A stretch of DNA of 64,000 nucleotides from Pseudomonas denitrificans (nom. rej.) (GCF_008807415.1 NZ_CP043626.1:5308501-5372500); one strand, 5' to 3'; counted from the first letter of the stretch, positions 28,587 to 37,599 are shown. Translations and numbers: made by a program. Notes: generated by a model from the sequence alone, not told the origin.

Positions 28587-28592
28587 AGTATA
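28587..28592 (-). promoter_or_regulatory. Probable -10 element of the glyQS promoter
   Basis: TATACT reads on the minus strand about 40 bases before the glyQ start. No convincing -35 box is seen at 16–18 bases. The rest of the 28549–28740 gap to the divergent tag gene shows nothing else recognisable. Confidence 0.4.
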
Positions 28593-28740
28593 CCCCAAGA
28601 CGCTTGCAGCTTGGGCTTCACAGCGATTTTTGCGCGACCGTTCGTAGTCCCTCGAAGGGGGAAAAACAGGATCTATGACTGTGTTTTTGTACAGCTATTT
28701 GTCTATAGTCAGAACCTTCCCGTTTCGAAGGCCGACTGCC

Positions 28741-29295
28741 ATGTCCCGCTGCTCCTGGTGTAACGACGACCCGCTGTACATCGCCTACCACGATGCCGAG
28801 TGGGGTGTGCCCCAGCGCGACGCCCGCGCACTGTTCGAAATGATCATCCTCGAAGGCGCCCAGGCCGGCCTGTCGTGGATCACCGTGCTGAAGAAGCGCG
28901 AGCGCTACCGCGAAGTACTGTTCGGCTTCGATCCGGAACGCCTGGCACGCATGACCGACGAGGAAATCGAGGAGCGCATGCAGGACCCGGGCATCATTCG
29001 CAATTTCGCCAAGCTCAAGGCCGCGCGGCAGAACGCCCAGGCCTGGCTGAAGCTGGAGGACCCGGTGACCTTCCTCTGGTCCTTCGTCGGCGGCCAGCCC
29101 AAGGTCAACCACTTCAGTGGCCGCGGCGACGTGCCGGCGGTGACACCCGAGGCCGAGGCCATGAGCAAGGCGCTGCGCAAGGCCGGTTTCAATTTCGTCG
29201 GCCCGACCATCTGCTACGCCTTCATGCAGGCCACCGGCATGGTGATGGACCACACCGTTGACTGTGACCGCTACGCCCAGCTGACCCGCGCCTAG
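28741..29295 (+). CDS. tag: DNA-3-methyladenine glycosylase I
   Basis: Tag excises 3-methyladenine from alkylated DNA. The chosen ATG at 28741 gives a 184-residue protein starting MSRCSWCNDDPLYIAYHDAE. It places the zinc ligands at Cys4 and His17 as in E. coli Tag, with the C-terminal pair in MDHTVDCDRY. The helix-hairpin-helix region and the aromatic pocket FEMIILEGAQAGLSW are present. An upstream in-frame start adds an unconserved tail. Its stop shares the palindrome CTAG with the stop of the convergent exosortase gene. Confidence 0.96.
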   Translation: MSRCSWCNDDPLYIAYHDAEWGVPQRDARALFEMIILEGAQAGLSWITVLKKRERYREVLFGFDPERLARMTDEEIEERMQDPGIIRNFAKLKAARQNAQAWLKLEDPVTFLWSFVGGQPKVNHFSGRGDVPAVTPEAEAMSKALRKAGFNFVGPTICYAFMQATGMVMDHTVDCDRYAQLTRA

Positions 29296-30632
29296 GGCAG
29301 CGGGCTGGCCACAGTGATCGCCTGCCAAGGCCCGGTGGAGCGCCCGGAAAGTGCCGACCAGTACCACGCCGAGGTATCGGAGAAGGACTGGCCGATGGCG
29401 TCCTCGATGTAGTCGCAGACCTGCAGTCGCACTCCCTCGCGTTCGACCACGAAGCAGCGTTGCAGGTCTTGCGTGCCAACCCGTTGCCGAAGCTGCGTCT
29501 GCTCGATGCGATAGCCCAGCGCGCGGAAGCAATCCTCTGCCGGGTGCAGCTTGCGCGTCGGCCGTAGCACCTGGCGCAGTACGATGCTGCGCTGGCCATC
29601 GGTAAAACGGCCGAGCTGGCCGGGAAAGTCCGCGGCGAAGCGCTGCTCCACCGGCGAAAGCGCCAGCGGGCGCAAGGCACGACCTTCGAATTGCACCGGC
29701 CATTCATGGGCGACTCGAGCTGCCGCCGACGCAAAGGTCGCCGGCGCCAGCAACGGCCAGAGCGTCGCGAGCAGCAGGGCACCGAGCAGGCTGCCGGTGA
29801 AATGTGTCGAAGCGTCAGGCTGCGCTACTTTCACCGATGCCGGCAGTGCAAAAGCACGCCGCCCGATCACCCGGAAAATCATCCCGCAGACTCCGACGAA
29901 CACCAGTAGCCCGACCGCCTCATGGGCCCAGCCGGGAAACCCGCTCGCGCCGCTCTCGCCCCACACCAGCAGCGTGTTGCGCAGGATGTTGCCGCCCAGT
30001 ACCAGCAGTCCCACCAGCGGCAGGCGGCGCAGCAGCAGGCAGTCCGGCAGCCGCAGCCAGGCCGCCAGCGCGCAGGCGGTGAAGTAGCCGACCCAGGCCA
30101 TCTGGATGCCCGAGCACGGCGCATCGACCATCACCCACTGGCCGTCCACCAGCAGCGCACTGCCCTGCCGTTCCACTGTCCAGCTCCCCAGGCGTAGCAA
30201 CCACGTGCTGACCTCGGCAGTGACGACGCGCAGTGGATAACCGACGAAGAACTGCAGCGAAGACAGCAGCGGCAACGACAGCACGCCCAGCCCCAGCCAG
30301 GACAGCCAGGGCTGGCCGGACGCGCGCAGGCTGAGGATCACCAGCAGCAGCGCCAACACCGAGAGCAGCCCGCGCAGCAGCGGCGGCAGGATCGACTGGA
30401 AAAGCGCGCCGGAGATCAGCAACAGCGCTGCCGCACCCAGCCAGTGCAGGCGTGGTTGCGTGCGCAGGCTGTGACGGTCGCGCCAAAGCAGCACTCCGAG
30501 TGCCGCCAGCGCGATGATTCCCAGCGGATCATCCGAGCCATCACCGAGCCGCCGTGCCGCCCACAACCAGTTCGGCCAGGCCGCCAGTGCGGCGAACAAC
30601 AGCCAGCTCCAGCCGGGCAGGCGGCGGATCAT
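29292..30632 (-). CDS. Exosortase with C-terminal EpsI-like domain (dedicated PEP-CTERM transpeptidase)
   Basis: Exosortases cleave PEP-CTERM tails and attach proteins to the envelope in Gram-negative bacteria. The 446-residue protein has about eight hydrophobic helices in its first 300 residues. The catalytic triad is visible: Cys173 in APCSGIQMAW, Arg218 in NILRNTLLV and His237 in WAHEAVG. Residues about 305–446 form a soluble tail resembling the EpsI-type domain fused to some exosortases (FVVEREGVRLQVCDYIED). The ATG at 30632 overlaps the stop of the upstream VIT/VWA gene (ATGA), so the two are co-translated. The subfamily is uncertain. Confidence 0.88.
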   Translation of the reverse strand: MIRRLPGWSWLLFAALAAWPNWLWAARRLGDGSDDPLGIIALAALGVLLWRDRHSLRTQPRLHWLGAAALLLISGALFQSILPPLLRGLLSVLALLLVILSLRASGQPWLSWLGLGVLSLPLLSSLQFFVGYPLRVVTAEVSTWLLRLGSWTVERQGSALLVDGQWVMVDAPCSGIQMAWVGYFTACALAAWLRLPDCLLLRRLPLVGLLVLGGNILRNTLLVWGESGASGFPGWAHEAVGLLVFVGVCGMIFRVIGRRAFALPASVKVAQPDASTHFTGSLLGALLLATLWPLLAPATFASAAARVAHEWPVQFEGRALRPLALSPVEQRFAADFPGQLGRFTDGQRSIVLRQVLRPTRKLHPAEDCFRALGYRIEQTQLRQRVGTQDLQRCFVVEREGVRLQVCDYIEDAIGQSFSDTSAWYWSALSGRSTGPWQAITVASPLP

Positions 30633-32605
30633 GCGGCCTTCCTCCGCCAGAACCAGGCCCCCAGCGCGGCCAGCAGCAACATGGCCCATACGCCCGGTTC
30701 CGGCGTGCCGGGCACGGTGCTGCCGATGGCGTTGTTGCTCACGCCCTGGGGCATAGGCAGCGGTTGGTCGACCGTCTTGCTCGACTGCGGATCGGCATTG
30801 CGCACCTGCTGGTCGACGGCGATGAACGAGGTATAGGGCGTCAGCAACTGGTACTTCAGGCCGAGGTCGAGAATCTGCGAGCTGAACTCGAAGCCACCAT
30901 CGAGCGCCTCCTGGTCCATCAGGCTGGCGAGGCGTTGGCGTGCCCACAGGTGGGCGAGCGCACCACCGTTGTCAGTGAGGTTGCCGGTGCTGATCGGCAA
31001 CCGTACCTGGAACGGGCCGTCGGCGGCGTGGGCGTCGAGACGCAGCTCGCCGCGCGGCGCGCCCTTCCACTTGCCGAACAGTACCAGCGGGCGATTGGCG
31101 AACAGGTCGGGCAATTGCAGCGGCTCCACGTCGTAGACATCGAGGCCCTCGAAGCGGGCGTGGATGCCCTTGAGCAGCGGGCTGTCGATCATCTTGCGGA
31201 AGCGCTGCGCCGCCTTGTTCGCCTGCTCATCATCGGTCACCACGAAAGGCTCGCCCTGCCCCGCCCGCGCCAGGCCTTCGATCAGGCTGCGGTTCACCGC
31301 GCTGCCGATGCCGAAGGCGAACAGGTTGGCCTTGCTCAGGTTCTCGCGCACCAGCTTGTAGGCGCTGCTCTCGACGGTGACGTAGCCGTCGGTAACCACC
31401 ACGAAGCTGCGCGAGCGCTCCGGGTCCGTGGGCATTGCCAGCGCCTCGCGCAGGGCCGGCATCAGCTCGGTGCCGCCGGCGCCGACCTGGCTGTCCAGCA
31501 GCTCGATGGCCAGACGGATGTTTTCCGGCGTGGCGGGGAGCGAACGCTCCGCCAGCTTGCGGTTGTCGCCGGCGAACAGCAGCAGGTTGAAGGTGTCGCT
31601 GGGGCGCAGGCGGCCGATCAGGTCGCGCAGCAGGGTCTTGGTGGTGTCCAGTGGGAAGCCGTTCATGGAACCGGAGACATCCACCACGAAGACATAGTCG
31701 CGCGGCACGATGAGCCGGGCGTCCGGCGCGCGCGGCGGGGCGACCATGGCGAGGAAGAAGTTCTCCTGCTCGCCGCGCGACAACAGCAGGCCGCTCTGCA
31801 CGGACTCACCGCCGAGCTGGTAATCGAGGATGAAGTCGCGGTTGCTGGCGGTGGCATCGTCAGCCGCTATCTGCGCGGTGGCGCGCCGGCCGTCACGCTG
31901 AATGGTCAGGCGATGGGAAGGCGAGGCGATCTCGCCGATCTGCACCGGCGCCAGCAGTTCGACCTGCAGGGCGAAGGTCGTGGCCGAAGGCTGTCCGGCC
32001 GGCAGGTACGGTGACTCGATCCACTGCTGCTTGCCGCTGCCGGATTCACCGCGACCGTTGTAGCGCGGCCCGACCACCGTGGGGAAGACGAACTGGAAGC
32101 GCCCGTCGGTGGGCACCAGCAGCTCGCTGTAGCGCAACTCCACCTGCACCACGTCGCCGGGAAGGATGTTGGCGACGTTCATCTGGAACACGTTCTCGCG
32201 CTCCTGTTCCAGCAGTGCGGCGGTCTTGCCATCCTGCTTGGCCTGCTGGTACTCGGCCTTGGCCTTCTGCTTCTCGCGGATCTGCGCCTGGATCACCCGG
32301 TCGCCCAGGTGGACGGTCATGCCGTGGACGGCGGCGCGGGTCGAGGCGGGGAACACGTAGCGTGCTTCCAGCGGCGTCTTACCCTGGTTACGGTATTCCT
32401 GGGTCACCGTCACCTCGGCGATGTTGCCCAGCACGCGGGCCTCCACGCGGGTCGCCTTGAGCGGCAGCGCATCGATCGCCGGGTCGGCATTCTCGACGAA
32501 GAAGTACGGACTGGAGCTGCTGTCCTCTGCAGCCAGCGCCGCCAGGCTGGCGCTCATCGCCAGCAGCAGGCAGCACAGCCGTGCAAGGAAGGTTGGGATA
32601 CGCAT
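30629..32605 (-). CDS. VIT and von Willebrand A domain surface protein with PEP-CTERM sorting tail
   Basis: The 658-residue protein starts at ATG 32605 after a GGAGG site. It has a signal peptide (residues 1–26), a VIT domain (about 45–170), a VWA domain (about 303–475) with the metal-site motif DVSGS at 309–313 and VVVTDGYVT, and a long C-terminal domain. The tail is a PEP-CTERM signal: TPEPG (634–638), a hydrophobic helix and the basic end RRKAA. It is the evident substrate of the adjacent exosortase. Similar VIT/VWA proteins elsewhere are known as targets of a class of Gram-negative sortase. Biological role unknown; adhesion or metal-dependent protein binding is plausible. Confidence 0.9.
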   Translation of the reverse strand: MRIPTFLARLCCLLLAMSASLAALAAEDSSSSPYFFVENADPAIDALPLKATRVEARVLGNIAEVTVTQEYRNQGKTPLEARYVFPASTRAAVHGMTVHLGDRVIQAQIREKQKAKAEYQQAKQDGKTAALLEQERENVFQMNVANILPGDVVQVELRYSELLVPTDGRFQFVFPTVVGPRYNGRGESGSGKQQWIESPYLPAGQPSATTFALQVELLAPVQIGEIASPSHRLTIQRDGRRATAQIAADDATASNRDFILDYQLGGESVQSGLLLSRGEQENFFLAMVAPPRAPDARLIVPRDYVFVVDVSGSMNGFPLDTTKTLLRDLIGRLRPSDTFNLLLFAGDNRKLAERSLPATPENIRLAIELLDSQVGAGGTELMPALREALAMPTDPERSRSFVVVTDGYVTVESSAYKLVRENLSKANLFAFGIGSAVNRSLIEGLARAGQGEPFVVTDDEQANKAAQRFRKMIDSPLLKGIHARFEGLDVYDVEPLQLPDLFANRPLVLFGKWKGAPRGELRLDAHAADGPFQVRLPISTGNLTDNGGALAHLWARQRLASLMDQEALDGGFEFSSQILDLGLKYQLLTPYTSFIAVDQQVRNADPQSSKTVDQPLPMPQGVSNNAIGSTVPGTPEPGVWAMLLLAALGAWFWRRKAA

Positions 32606-32762
32606 CGCGGGCCTCCGGGCCAGTGGATCGAATGGCCGCAGGTTGCGCGCGCGCTGTGGGCGCAATGTGCTCGCCAGGTGGAGATTGTGTGGAGCCGCGA
32701 TGGCGCCCGATTTACCGGCGCGAGCGGCTACAATGGCCGCCATCTGCTTGAAGGAGTTTTCC

Positions 32763-33650
32763 GTGGAGAAATTCAAGGGCGCACTGGTGGTGGGCTTCCT
32801 GCGGTTGTTCGCCATGCTGCCGTGGCGCGCGGTGGGCGCATTGGGCGCCGGCATCGGCTGGCTGATGTGGAAACTGCCCAACCGGTCCCGCGAGATCGTG
32901 CGGATCAACCTGTCGCACTGCTTCCCCGAACTGTCCGGGGCTGAACTGGAGAAGCTCGTCGGCCAGAGCCTGATGGACATCGGCCGCACGCTGACCGAGA
33001 GCGCCTGCGCCTGGATGTGGTCGCCGCAGAAGTCGCTGCAGTACATCCGCGAAGTCGAAGGCATGGAAGTGCTGGAAGAAGCGCTGGCCTCCGGCGATGG
33101 CCTGGTCGGCATCACCAGCCACCTGGGCAACTGGGAAGTGCTCAACCACTTCTACTGCTCCTACGCCAAGCCGATCATTTTCTACCGCCCGCCCAAGCTC
33201 AAGGCGGTGGACGATCTGCTGAAGAAGCAGCGCGTGCAACTGGGCAACCGCGTTGCGCCCTCGACGCCCGAAGGCATCAAGAGCGTGATCAAGGAAGTGA
33301 AGAACGGCGGCTGTGTCGGCATCCCGTGCGACCCGGAACCGGACCTCGGCTCGGGCCTGTTCGTGCCCTACCTGGGCACCACCGCGCTGACCAGCAAGTT
33401 CGTGCCCTCGCTGCTCTCGCGCGGCAAGGCCCGCGGGGTGTTCTTCCACGCCGTGCGTCTGCCCGATGGCAGCGGCTACAAGGTGATCCTCGAAGCCGCG
33501 CCGGCGGACATGTACGACAAGGACATGGAAGTGTCGGTGGCTGCGCTCAGCCGCGAGCTGGCCAAGTATGTACGCGCCTATCCCAGCCAGTACATGTGGA
33601 CCATGAAGCGCTTCAAGAAGCGTCCCGAGGGCGAGGCCCGCTGGTACTGA
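32763..33650 (+). CDS. lpxL: Lipid A biosynthesis lauroyl-type acyltransferase (HtrB/LpxL family)
   Basis: The family adds secondary acyl chains to lipid A at the inner membrane. The 295-residue protein starts with GTG at 32763, six bases after AAGGAG, reading MEKFKGALVVGFLRLFAMLP. It has one N-terminal membrane helix and the acyltransferase motif TSHLGNWEVLNHF (HX4E). It ends QYMWTMKRFKKRPEGEARWY, typical of the family. It corresponds to PA0011 (htrB2) of P. aeruginosa by position and sequence, as recalled. Which acyl position it modifies cannot be seen. Confidence 0.92.
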   Translation: MEKFKGALVVGFLRLFAMLPWRAVGALGAGIGWLMWKLPNRSREIVRINLSHCFPELSGAELEKLVGQSLMDIGRTLTESACAWMWSPQKSLQYIREVEGMEVLEEALASGDGLVGITSHLGNWEVLNHFYCSYAKPIIFYRPPKLKAVDDLLKKQRVQLGNRVAPSTPEGIKSVIKEVKNGGCVGIPCDPEPDLGSGLFVPYLGTTALTSKFVPSLLSRGKARGVFFHAVRLPDGSGYKVILEAAPADMYDKDMEVSVAALSRELAKYVRAYPSQYMWTMKRFKKRPEGEARWY

Positions 33651-33683
33651 GCACGCCCGGCTCAATCGACCCGATAGGCACGG

Positions 33684-33711
33684 CGCCCCTGGATTGTTGA
33701 CGCCAGGGGCG
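33684..33711. repeat. Hairpin between lpxL and mntH
   Basis: The perfect 9 bp repeat CGCCCCTGG / CCAGGGGCG with a ten-base loop lies 37 bases before the mntH start. No T-run follows. It could be a non-canonical lpxL terminator or a leader structure affecting mntH; no known metal riboswitch pattern was recognised. Confidence 0.4.
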
Positions 33712-33748
33712 TCAGGCTGAACGTCCCACGCTCCCGGAATCCCTCCCC

Positions 33749-35062
33749 ATGCTCGGCCTGCCGACTACCGCCACTGCGCCGTTCTGTCCCTCGGAAGTCA
33801 AAGGCAGCATCCAGGTCGCGGCCGGCGCGCCGTTGTTCAAGCGCATCCTGCAGTTCGCCGGCCCCGGCCTGCTGGTCTCCATTGGCTACATGGACCCGGG
33901 CAACTGGGCCACCGCCATCGAAGCCGGCTCGGGCTTCGGCTACCAGCTGCTGTTCGTGGTGCTGCTCTCCAGCCTTGCGGGGATGGTCCTGCAGTGCCTG
34001 GCGACGCGCCTGGGCATCGTCACCGGCCAGGACCTGGCGCAGCTCTCGCGCAGTCGCTACAGCCTGGGCACGGCGCGCCTGCAATGGCTGTTGGCGGAGC
34101 TTTCGATCGTCGCCACGGACCTCGCCGAAGTGCTCGGCTGCGCCCTGGCCTTCCACCTGCTGCTGGGCGTCGACCTGGTCACCGGGGTGATCCTCACCGC
34201 CTTCGACACGCTCATCGTGCTCGGCCTCAAGGGCCAGCGCTTCCGCCACCTGGAAGCGATCATGCTCGGCCTGATCGTCACCATCAGCGGCTGCTACCTG
34301 GTTGAGCTGATCCTCATCAAGCCCTACTGGCCCGACGTCGCCGCCGGCTTCCTGCCCAGCTGGGACGCGGTGACCCAGCGCGAGCCGCTGTACCTGGCGA
34401 TCGGCATCCTCGGCGCCACGGTGATGCCGCACAACCTCTACCTGCACTCTTCCATCGTGCAGACGCGGCAGGTCAGCGGCAGCAACGGCAAGGCTGCGGC
34501 TATCCGTCTGACACGCATCGACACCGTGGTCTCACTGAGCCTCGCGCTGCTGGTCAACGCGGCGATCCTGATCCTCGCCGCCGCGGCCTTCCACGAGACC
34601 GGCCACACCGGCGTCACCGAAATCCAGGACGCCTACCGCCTGCTCGAACCACTGGTGGGCACCGGCCTTGCGGCGATCCTCTTCGGCGTCGCCCTGCTCG
34701 CCTCCGGGCAGAGTTCCACCTTCACCGGCACCATCGCCGGGCAGGTGATCATGGATGGCTTCCTGCAGATGAAGATTCCCTGCTGGCAACGCCGCCTGAT
34801 TACCCGCGCCCTGGCACTGATCCCGGCGCTGATCGGCGTGGTGATGCTGGGCGACAAGGCGGTGGGCAAGCTGCTGGTGTTCAGCCAGGTGGTGCTCAGC
34901 CTGCAGCTGCCGTTCGCGCTCTGGCCGCTGATCCGCTTCACCAGCGATCGCGCGCTGATGGGCGAGTTCGCCAACTCCCTGCTGACCCGTGTGCTGGCCT
35001 GGGGCTTGTTCTGCGTCATCAGCGCCGCCAATCTCTGGCTGCTCGCGCAATTGCTGGCTTGA
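33749..35062 (+). CDS. mntH: Nramp-family divalent metal transporter (Mn2+/Fe2+ : H+ symporter)
   Basis: The 437-residue protein has 11 or so membrane helices and both metal-site motifs of the family: DPGN at residues 49–52 in helix 1 and MPHN in helix 6 (GATVMPHNLYLHSS). These residues coordinate Mn2+ in bacterial Nramp transporters. The N-terminus, MLGLPTTATAPFCPSEVKGS, is a soluble extension; a shorter start is possible. It lies between lpxL and the PilZ gene and is absent, as I recall, from the corresponding place in P. aeruginosa. Regulation is not visible in the leader. Confidence 0.92.
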   Translation: MLGLPTTATAPFCPSEVKGSIQVAAGAPLFKRILQFAGPGLLVSIGYMDPGNWATAIEAGSGFGYQLLFVVLLSSLAGMVLQCLATRLGIVTGQDLAQLSRSRYSLGTARLQWLLAELSIVATDLAEVLGCALAFHLLLGVDLVTGVILTAFDTLIVLGLKGQRFRHLEAIMLGLIVTISGCYLVELILIKPYWPDVAAGFLPSWDAVTQREPLYLAIGILGATVMPHNLYLHSSIVQTRQVSGSNGKAAAIRLTRIDTVVSLSLALLVNAAILILAAAAFHETGHTGVTEIQDAYRLLEPLVGTGLAAILFGVALLASGQSSTFTGTIAGQVIMDGFLQMKIPCWQRRLITRALALIPALIGVVMLGDKAVGKLLVFSQVVLSLQLPFALWPLIRFTSDRALMGEFANSLLTRVLAWGLFCVISAANLWLLAQLLA

Positions 35063-35119
35063 CCTGACCCCCGGGTTTCAGGCCCATTAGTGCGCTGACA
35101 TTCAGGACGGATGCCATCC

Positions 35120-35386
35120 ATGTCGAACCAAAGGCAGTACCCGCGTACCCCGATGAAGTGCCGGATCAAGATCAGCCATGCCAGCTTCGGTGATGTGTTC
35201 GGCCATACCCGTGATCTGTCCGATGGCGGCGTCTACGTCCGTCATGAAGTGCTCGCCGCGCTGCCCGCCGGAACCCGCGTGACCGGCCAGGTGCAGGACA
35301 TGCCCTTCGATGCGCCGATCCTGGAGATGGAAGTGATGCGCACCGACGCCGAGGGCGCGGGCTTCCGCTTCGTCGGCAACGCCTGA
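35120..35386 (+). CDS. PilZ-domain protein (c-di-GMP-binding candidate)
   Basis: The 88-residue single-domain protein has both c-di-GMP-binding motifs: RxxxR as RQYPR at the N-terminus and the D/NxSxxG motif as DLSDGG. It is therefore likely to bind c-di-GMP. I prefer the ATG at 35120 (MSNQRQYPRTP), because AGGA lies 12 bases upstream. An ATG at 35111 would leave only three bases from that site. The output partner is unknown. It is convergent with ehuA, 31 bases away. Confidence 0.9.
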   Translation: MSNQRQYPRTPMKCRIKISHASFGDVFGHTRDLSDGGVYVRHEVLAALPAGTRVTGQVQDMPFDAPILEMEVMRTDAEGAGFRFVGNA

Positions 35387-35417
35387 TCCCCTCGGTCCTA
35401 CGAAGAGCCCAAGCCGC

Positions 35418-36263
35418 TCAATTCGCCTCGTTCACCGCACTCAGGAAGGCCCGCGTCCGCTCATGCTGCGGATGGCCGAAGAACTGCTGCGGGCTGCCCT
35501 GCTCGAGGATGCTGCCCTGGTGGAAGAAGCACACGCGGTCGGCGAATTCGCGGGCGAAACCCATCTGGTGGGTGACCATGAGCATGGTCAGGTTGTGCTC
35601 GGCGCCCAGCTTGCGCACCACGTTGAGCACCTCGCCGCACAGCTCCGGGTCCAGCGCCGAAGTCACCTCGTCGAACAGCATCACCTTGGGCCGCATCGCC
35701 AGCGCGCGGGCAATGGCCACGCGCTGCTGCTGGCCGCCGGAAAGCTGTGACGGGTAGTGGTCGAGCTTGTTGCCCAGGCCGACCATTTCCAGCAGCTCCA
35801 CCGCGCGCTCGCGGGCCTCAATGCGGCGCATGCCGAGCACCTGCACCGGTGCCTCCATCACGTTGCGCAGCGCGCTCATGTGCGGGAACAGGTTGAAGCA
35901 CTGGAACACCATGCCGATCTTGCTGCGCACCTTGCGCACGTGGCTCTCCGGCGCGCGCACCAGGGTTTCGTTGCGCTTGAGGTGGGTCAGCGGCTCGCCG
36001 TCGACTTCGATCAGCCCGCTGTCGATGGTCTCCAGGGTCATCAGTGCGCGCAGCAGGGTCGATTTGCCCGAACCGCTGGGGCCGATGATGGCGACCTTCT
36101 CGTTGGCCTTCACCTCCAGGTTGAGGTCCTTGAGCACGCTGAAGCTGCCGTAGCTCTTGCACACGTTGCGGAAGCTGACCATCGGCTGGGCCGTCTCGGC
36201 GCGCGCGGCCGGGGCATCCTGGCTGGCCACGCGTGGCGCAGTCTGTAGGGAGTGAACGGACAT
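35418..36263 (-). CDS. ehuA: Ectoine/hydroxyectoine ABC transporter ATP-binding protein
   Basis: EhuA energises ectoine import. The 281-residue ATPase of the polar amino-acid (PAAT) family has Walker A GPSGSGKST at 61–69, signature LSGGQQQRV from 174, Walker B KVMLFDEVTSALD and the H-loop VTHQMGFA. I chose the ATG at 36263 because GGAGGT lies a few bases upstream. An ATG at 36290 that overlaps the ehuD stop is the alternative. Assignment to ectoine rests on the EhuB-like binding protein and the adjacent degradation genes. Confidence 0.88.
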   Translation of the reverse strand: MSVHSLQTAPRVASQDAPAARAETAQPMVSFRNVCKSYGSFSVLKDLNLEVKANEKVAIIGPSGSGKSTLLRALMTLETIDSGLIEVDGEPLTHLKRNETLVRAPESHVRKVRSKIGMVFQCFNLFPHMSALRNVMEAPVQVLGMRRIEARERAVELLEMVGLGNKLDHYPSQLSGGQQQRVAIARALAMRPKVMLFDEVTSALDPELCGEVLNVVRKLGAEHNLTMLMVTHQMGFAREFADRVCFFHQGSILEQGSPQQFFGHPQHERTRAFLSAVNEAN

Positions 36264-36286
36264 CGGAGTACCTCCAGAAGAGTCAG

Positions 36287-36943
36287 TCATGGCAGCGCCG
36301 TACGTTTTTCCACCTGGCGCACGACACCCGCCAGGCCGATGGAGATGAGCAGGAAGAACACCCCGACCAGGGTGATCGGCTCCAGGTAGCGGAAGCTGTC
36401 GGAGCCGATGTTCTTCGCCTGCTGCATGATTTCCACCACGGTGATCGCGGAGAGCACCGGGGTGTCCTTGAACATGGCGATCAGGTAGTTGCCCAGCGCC
36501 GGCAGCACCGGGCGGATGGCCTGGGGCAGGATCACCTCGCGGTAGGCCTTGAACGGCGAGAAGTTCAACGCGGTGACCGCCTCCCATTGCCCGCGTGGCA
36601 CCGCTTCGAGGCCGGCGCGGTACACCTCGGCGGTATAGCAGGCGTAGTGCAGGGCGATGCCGAGGGTGCCGGCCACCAGGGCGGTCATGCTCAGCCCGTA
36701 GGTCGGCAGGACGTAGAACAGGAAGTACACCTGGATCAGCAGCGGCGTGCTGCGGATGAACTCGATCAGCCAGGCCGCCGGCCACGACAGCCAGATGTGC
36801 CGGCTGCGCCGGGCGATGGCGAACAGCAGGCCGAACACCACCGCTAGGGCGAAGCCCACCAGGGTGATGGCGATGGTCCGCAGCGAGGCGTGCAGCAACT
36901 GCGGGAGAATCTGCCAGGCGAAGTCCCAGTCGAAGAATTTCAT
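36287..36943 (-). CDS. ehuD: Ectoine/hydroxyectoine ABC transporter permease EhuD
   Basis: The 218-residue PAAT-family permease has five hydrophobic helices and the permease EAA loop seen as YRAGLEAVPRGQWEAVTALN, which docks on the ATPase. It overlaps the ehuC stop by one base (TGATG). Two permeases in tandem form the heterodimeric channel. The order ehuB-ehuC-ehuD-ehuA on this strand differs from the ABCD naming only in where the ATPase lies. Confidence 0.87.
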   Translation of the reverse strand: MKFFDWDFAWQILPQLLHASLRTIAITLVGFALAVVFGLLFAIARRSRHIWLSWPAAWLIEFIRSTPLLIQVYFLFYVLPTYGLSMTALVAGTLGIALHYACYTAEVYRAGLEAVPRGQWEAVTALNFSPFKAYREVILPQAIRPVLPALGNYLIAMFKDTPVLSAITVVEIMQQAKNIGSDSFRYLEPITLVGVFFLLISIGLAGVVRQVEKRTALP

Positions 36944-37599
36944 CACAGGCCTCCGCGGATTCGGCCGTGCCCCAGCCAGCGTTCGAGGCGGCGCATGAGG
37001 AAGACGATGACCTGGGCCATGACGAAGTACAGCACCAGGGTGAGCAGGAAGATCTTCATGGTCTCGAAGGTCGCCTGGTCCAGCTGGCGGGCTCGGAAGG
37101 TCAGGTCCGAGAGGGTGATCAGCGACACCAGCGAGGTGTTCTTCAGCAGCTCGATCAGCAGGTTGGTGCCGGGCGGGATCGCGCAGAGCAGCGCCTGCGG
37201 CAGGATGATCCGGCGGAAGCGCGTGAAGGGCGACATGTTCAGCGCCAGCGAGGCTTCGTATTGCCCCTTGGGCACCGAGCCGATGGCGCCGCGCATCACT
37301 TCCGCGCCGTAGGCGCCGATGTGCAGGCCCAGGCCGATGATCGCCACGCTGTAGGCGCTCATCTCCAGGTTGAACGGCGGCAGCGGCAGCACGAAGTACA
37401 GCCAGAACAGCTGCACCAGTAGCGAGGTGCCGCGGAACAGCTCGATGTAGGCGATGGACACCCAGCGCACCGCCGGCCACGGCGAGAGCCGGCCGAGTGC
37501 GGCGATGATGGCGGCGGCGACCGCCAGCAGGGAGCCGAAGACGGTCACCTGGACGGTGATCCAGGCGCCCTCCAGCAGCAGAGGAAGCAATTCACCCAT
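36943..37599 (-). CDS. ehuC: Ectoine/hydroxyectoine ABC transporter permease EhuC
   Basis: The 218-residue inner-membrane permease has the same PAAT-type topology. Its EAA loop is GAYGAEVMRGAIGSVPKGQYEASLALNMS, preceded by the first-helix region MGELLPLLLEGAWITVQVTV. It lies 77 bases downstream of ehuB and overlaps ehuD. It is one of a pair with EhuD; the naming follows position. Confidence 0.87.
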   Translation of the reverse strand: MGELLPLLLEGAWITVQVTVFGSLLAVAAAIIAALGRLSPWPAVRWVSIAYIELFRGTSLLVQLFWLYFVLPLPPFNLEMSAYSVAIIGLGLHIGAYGAEVMRGAIGSVPKGQYEASLALNMSPFTRFRRIILPQALLCAIPPGTNLLIELLKNTSLVSLITLSDLTFRARQLDQATFETMKIFLLTLVLYFVMAQVIVFLMRRLERWLGHGRIRGGL

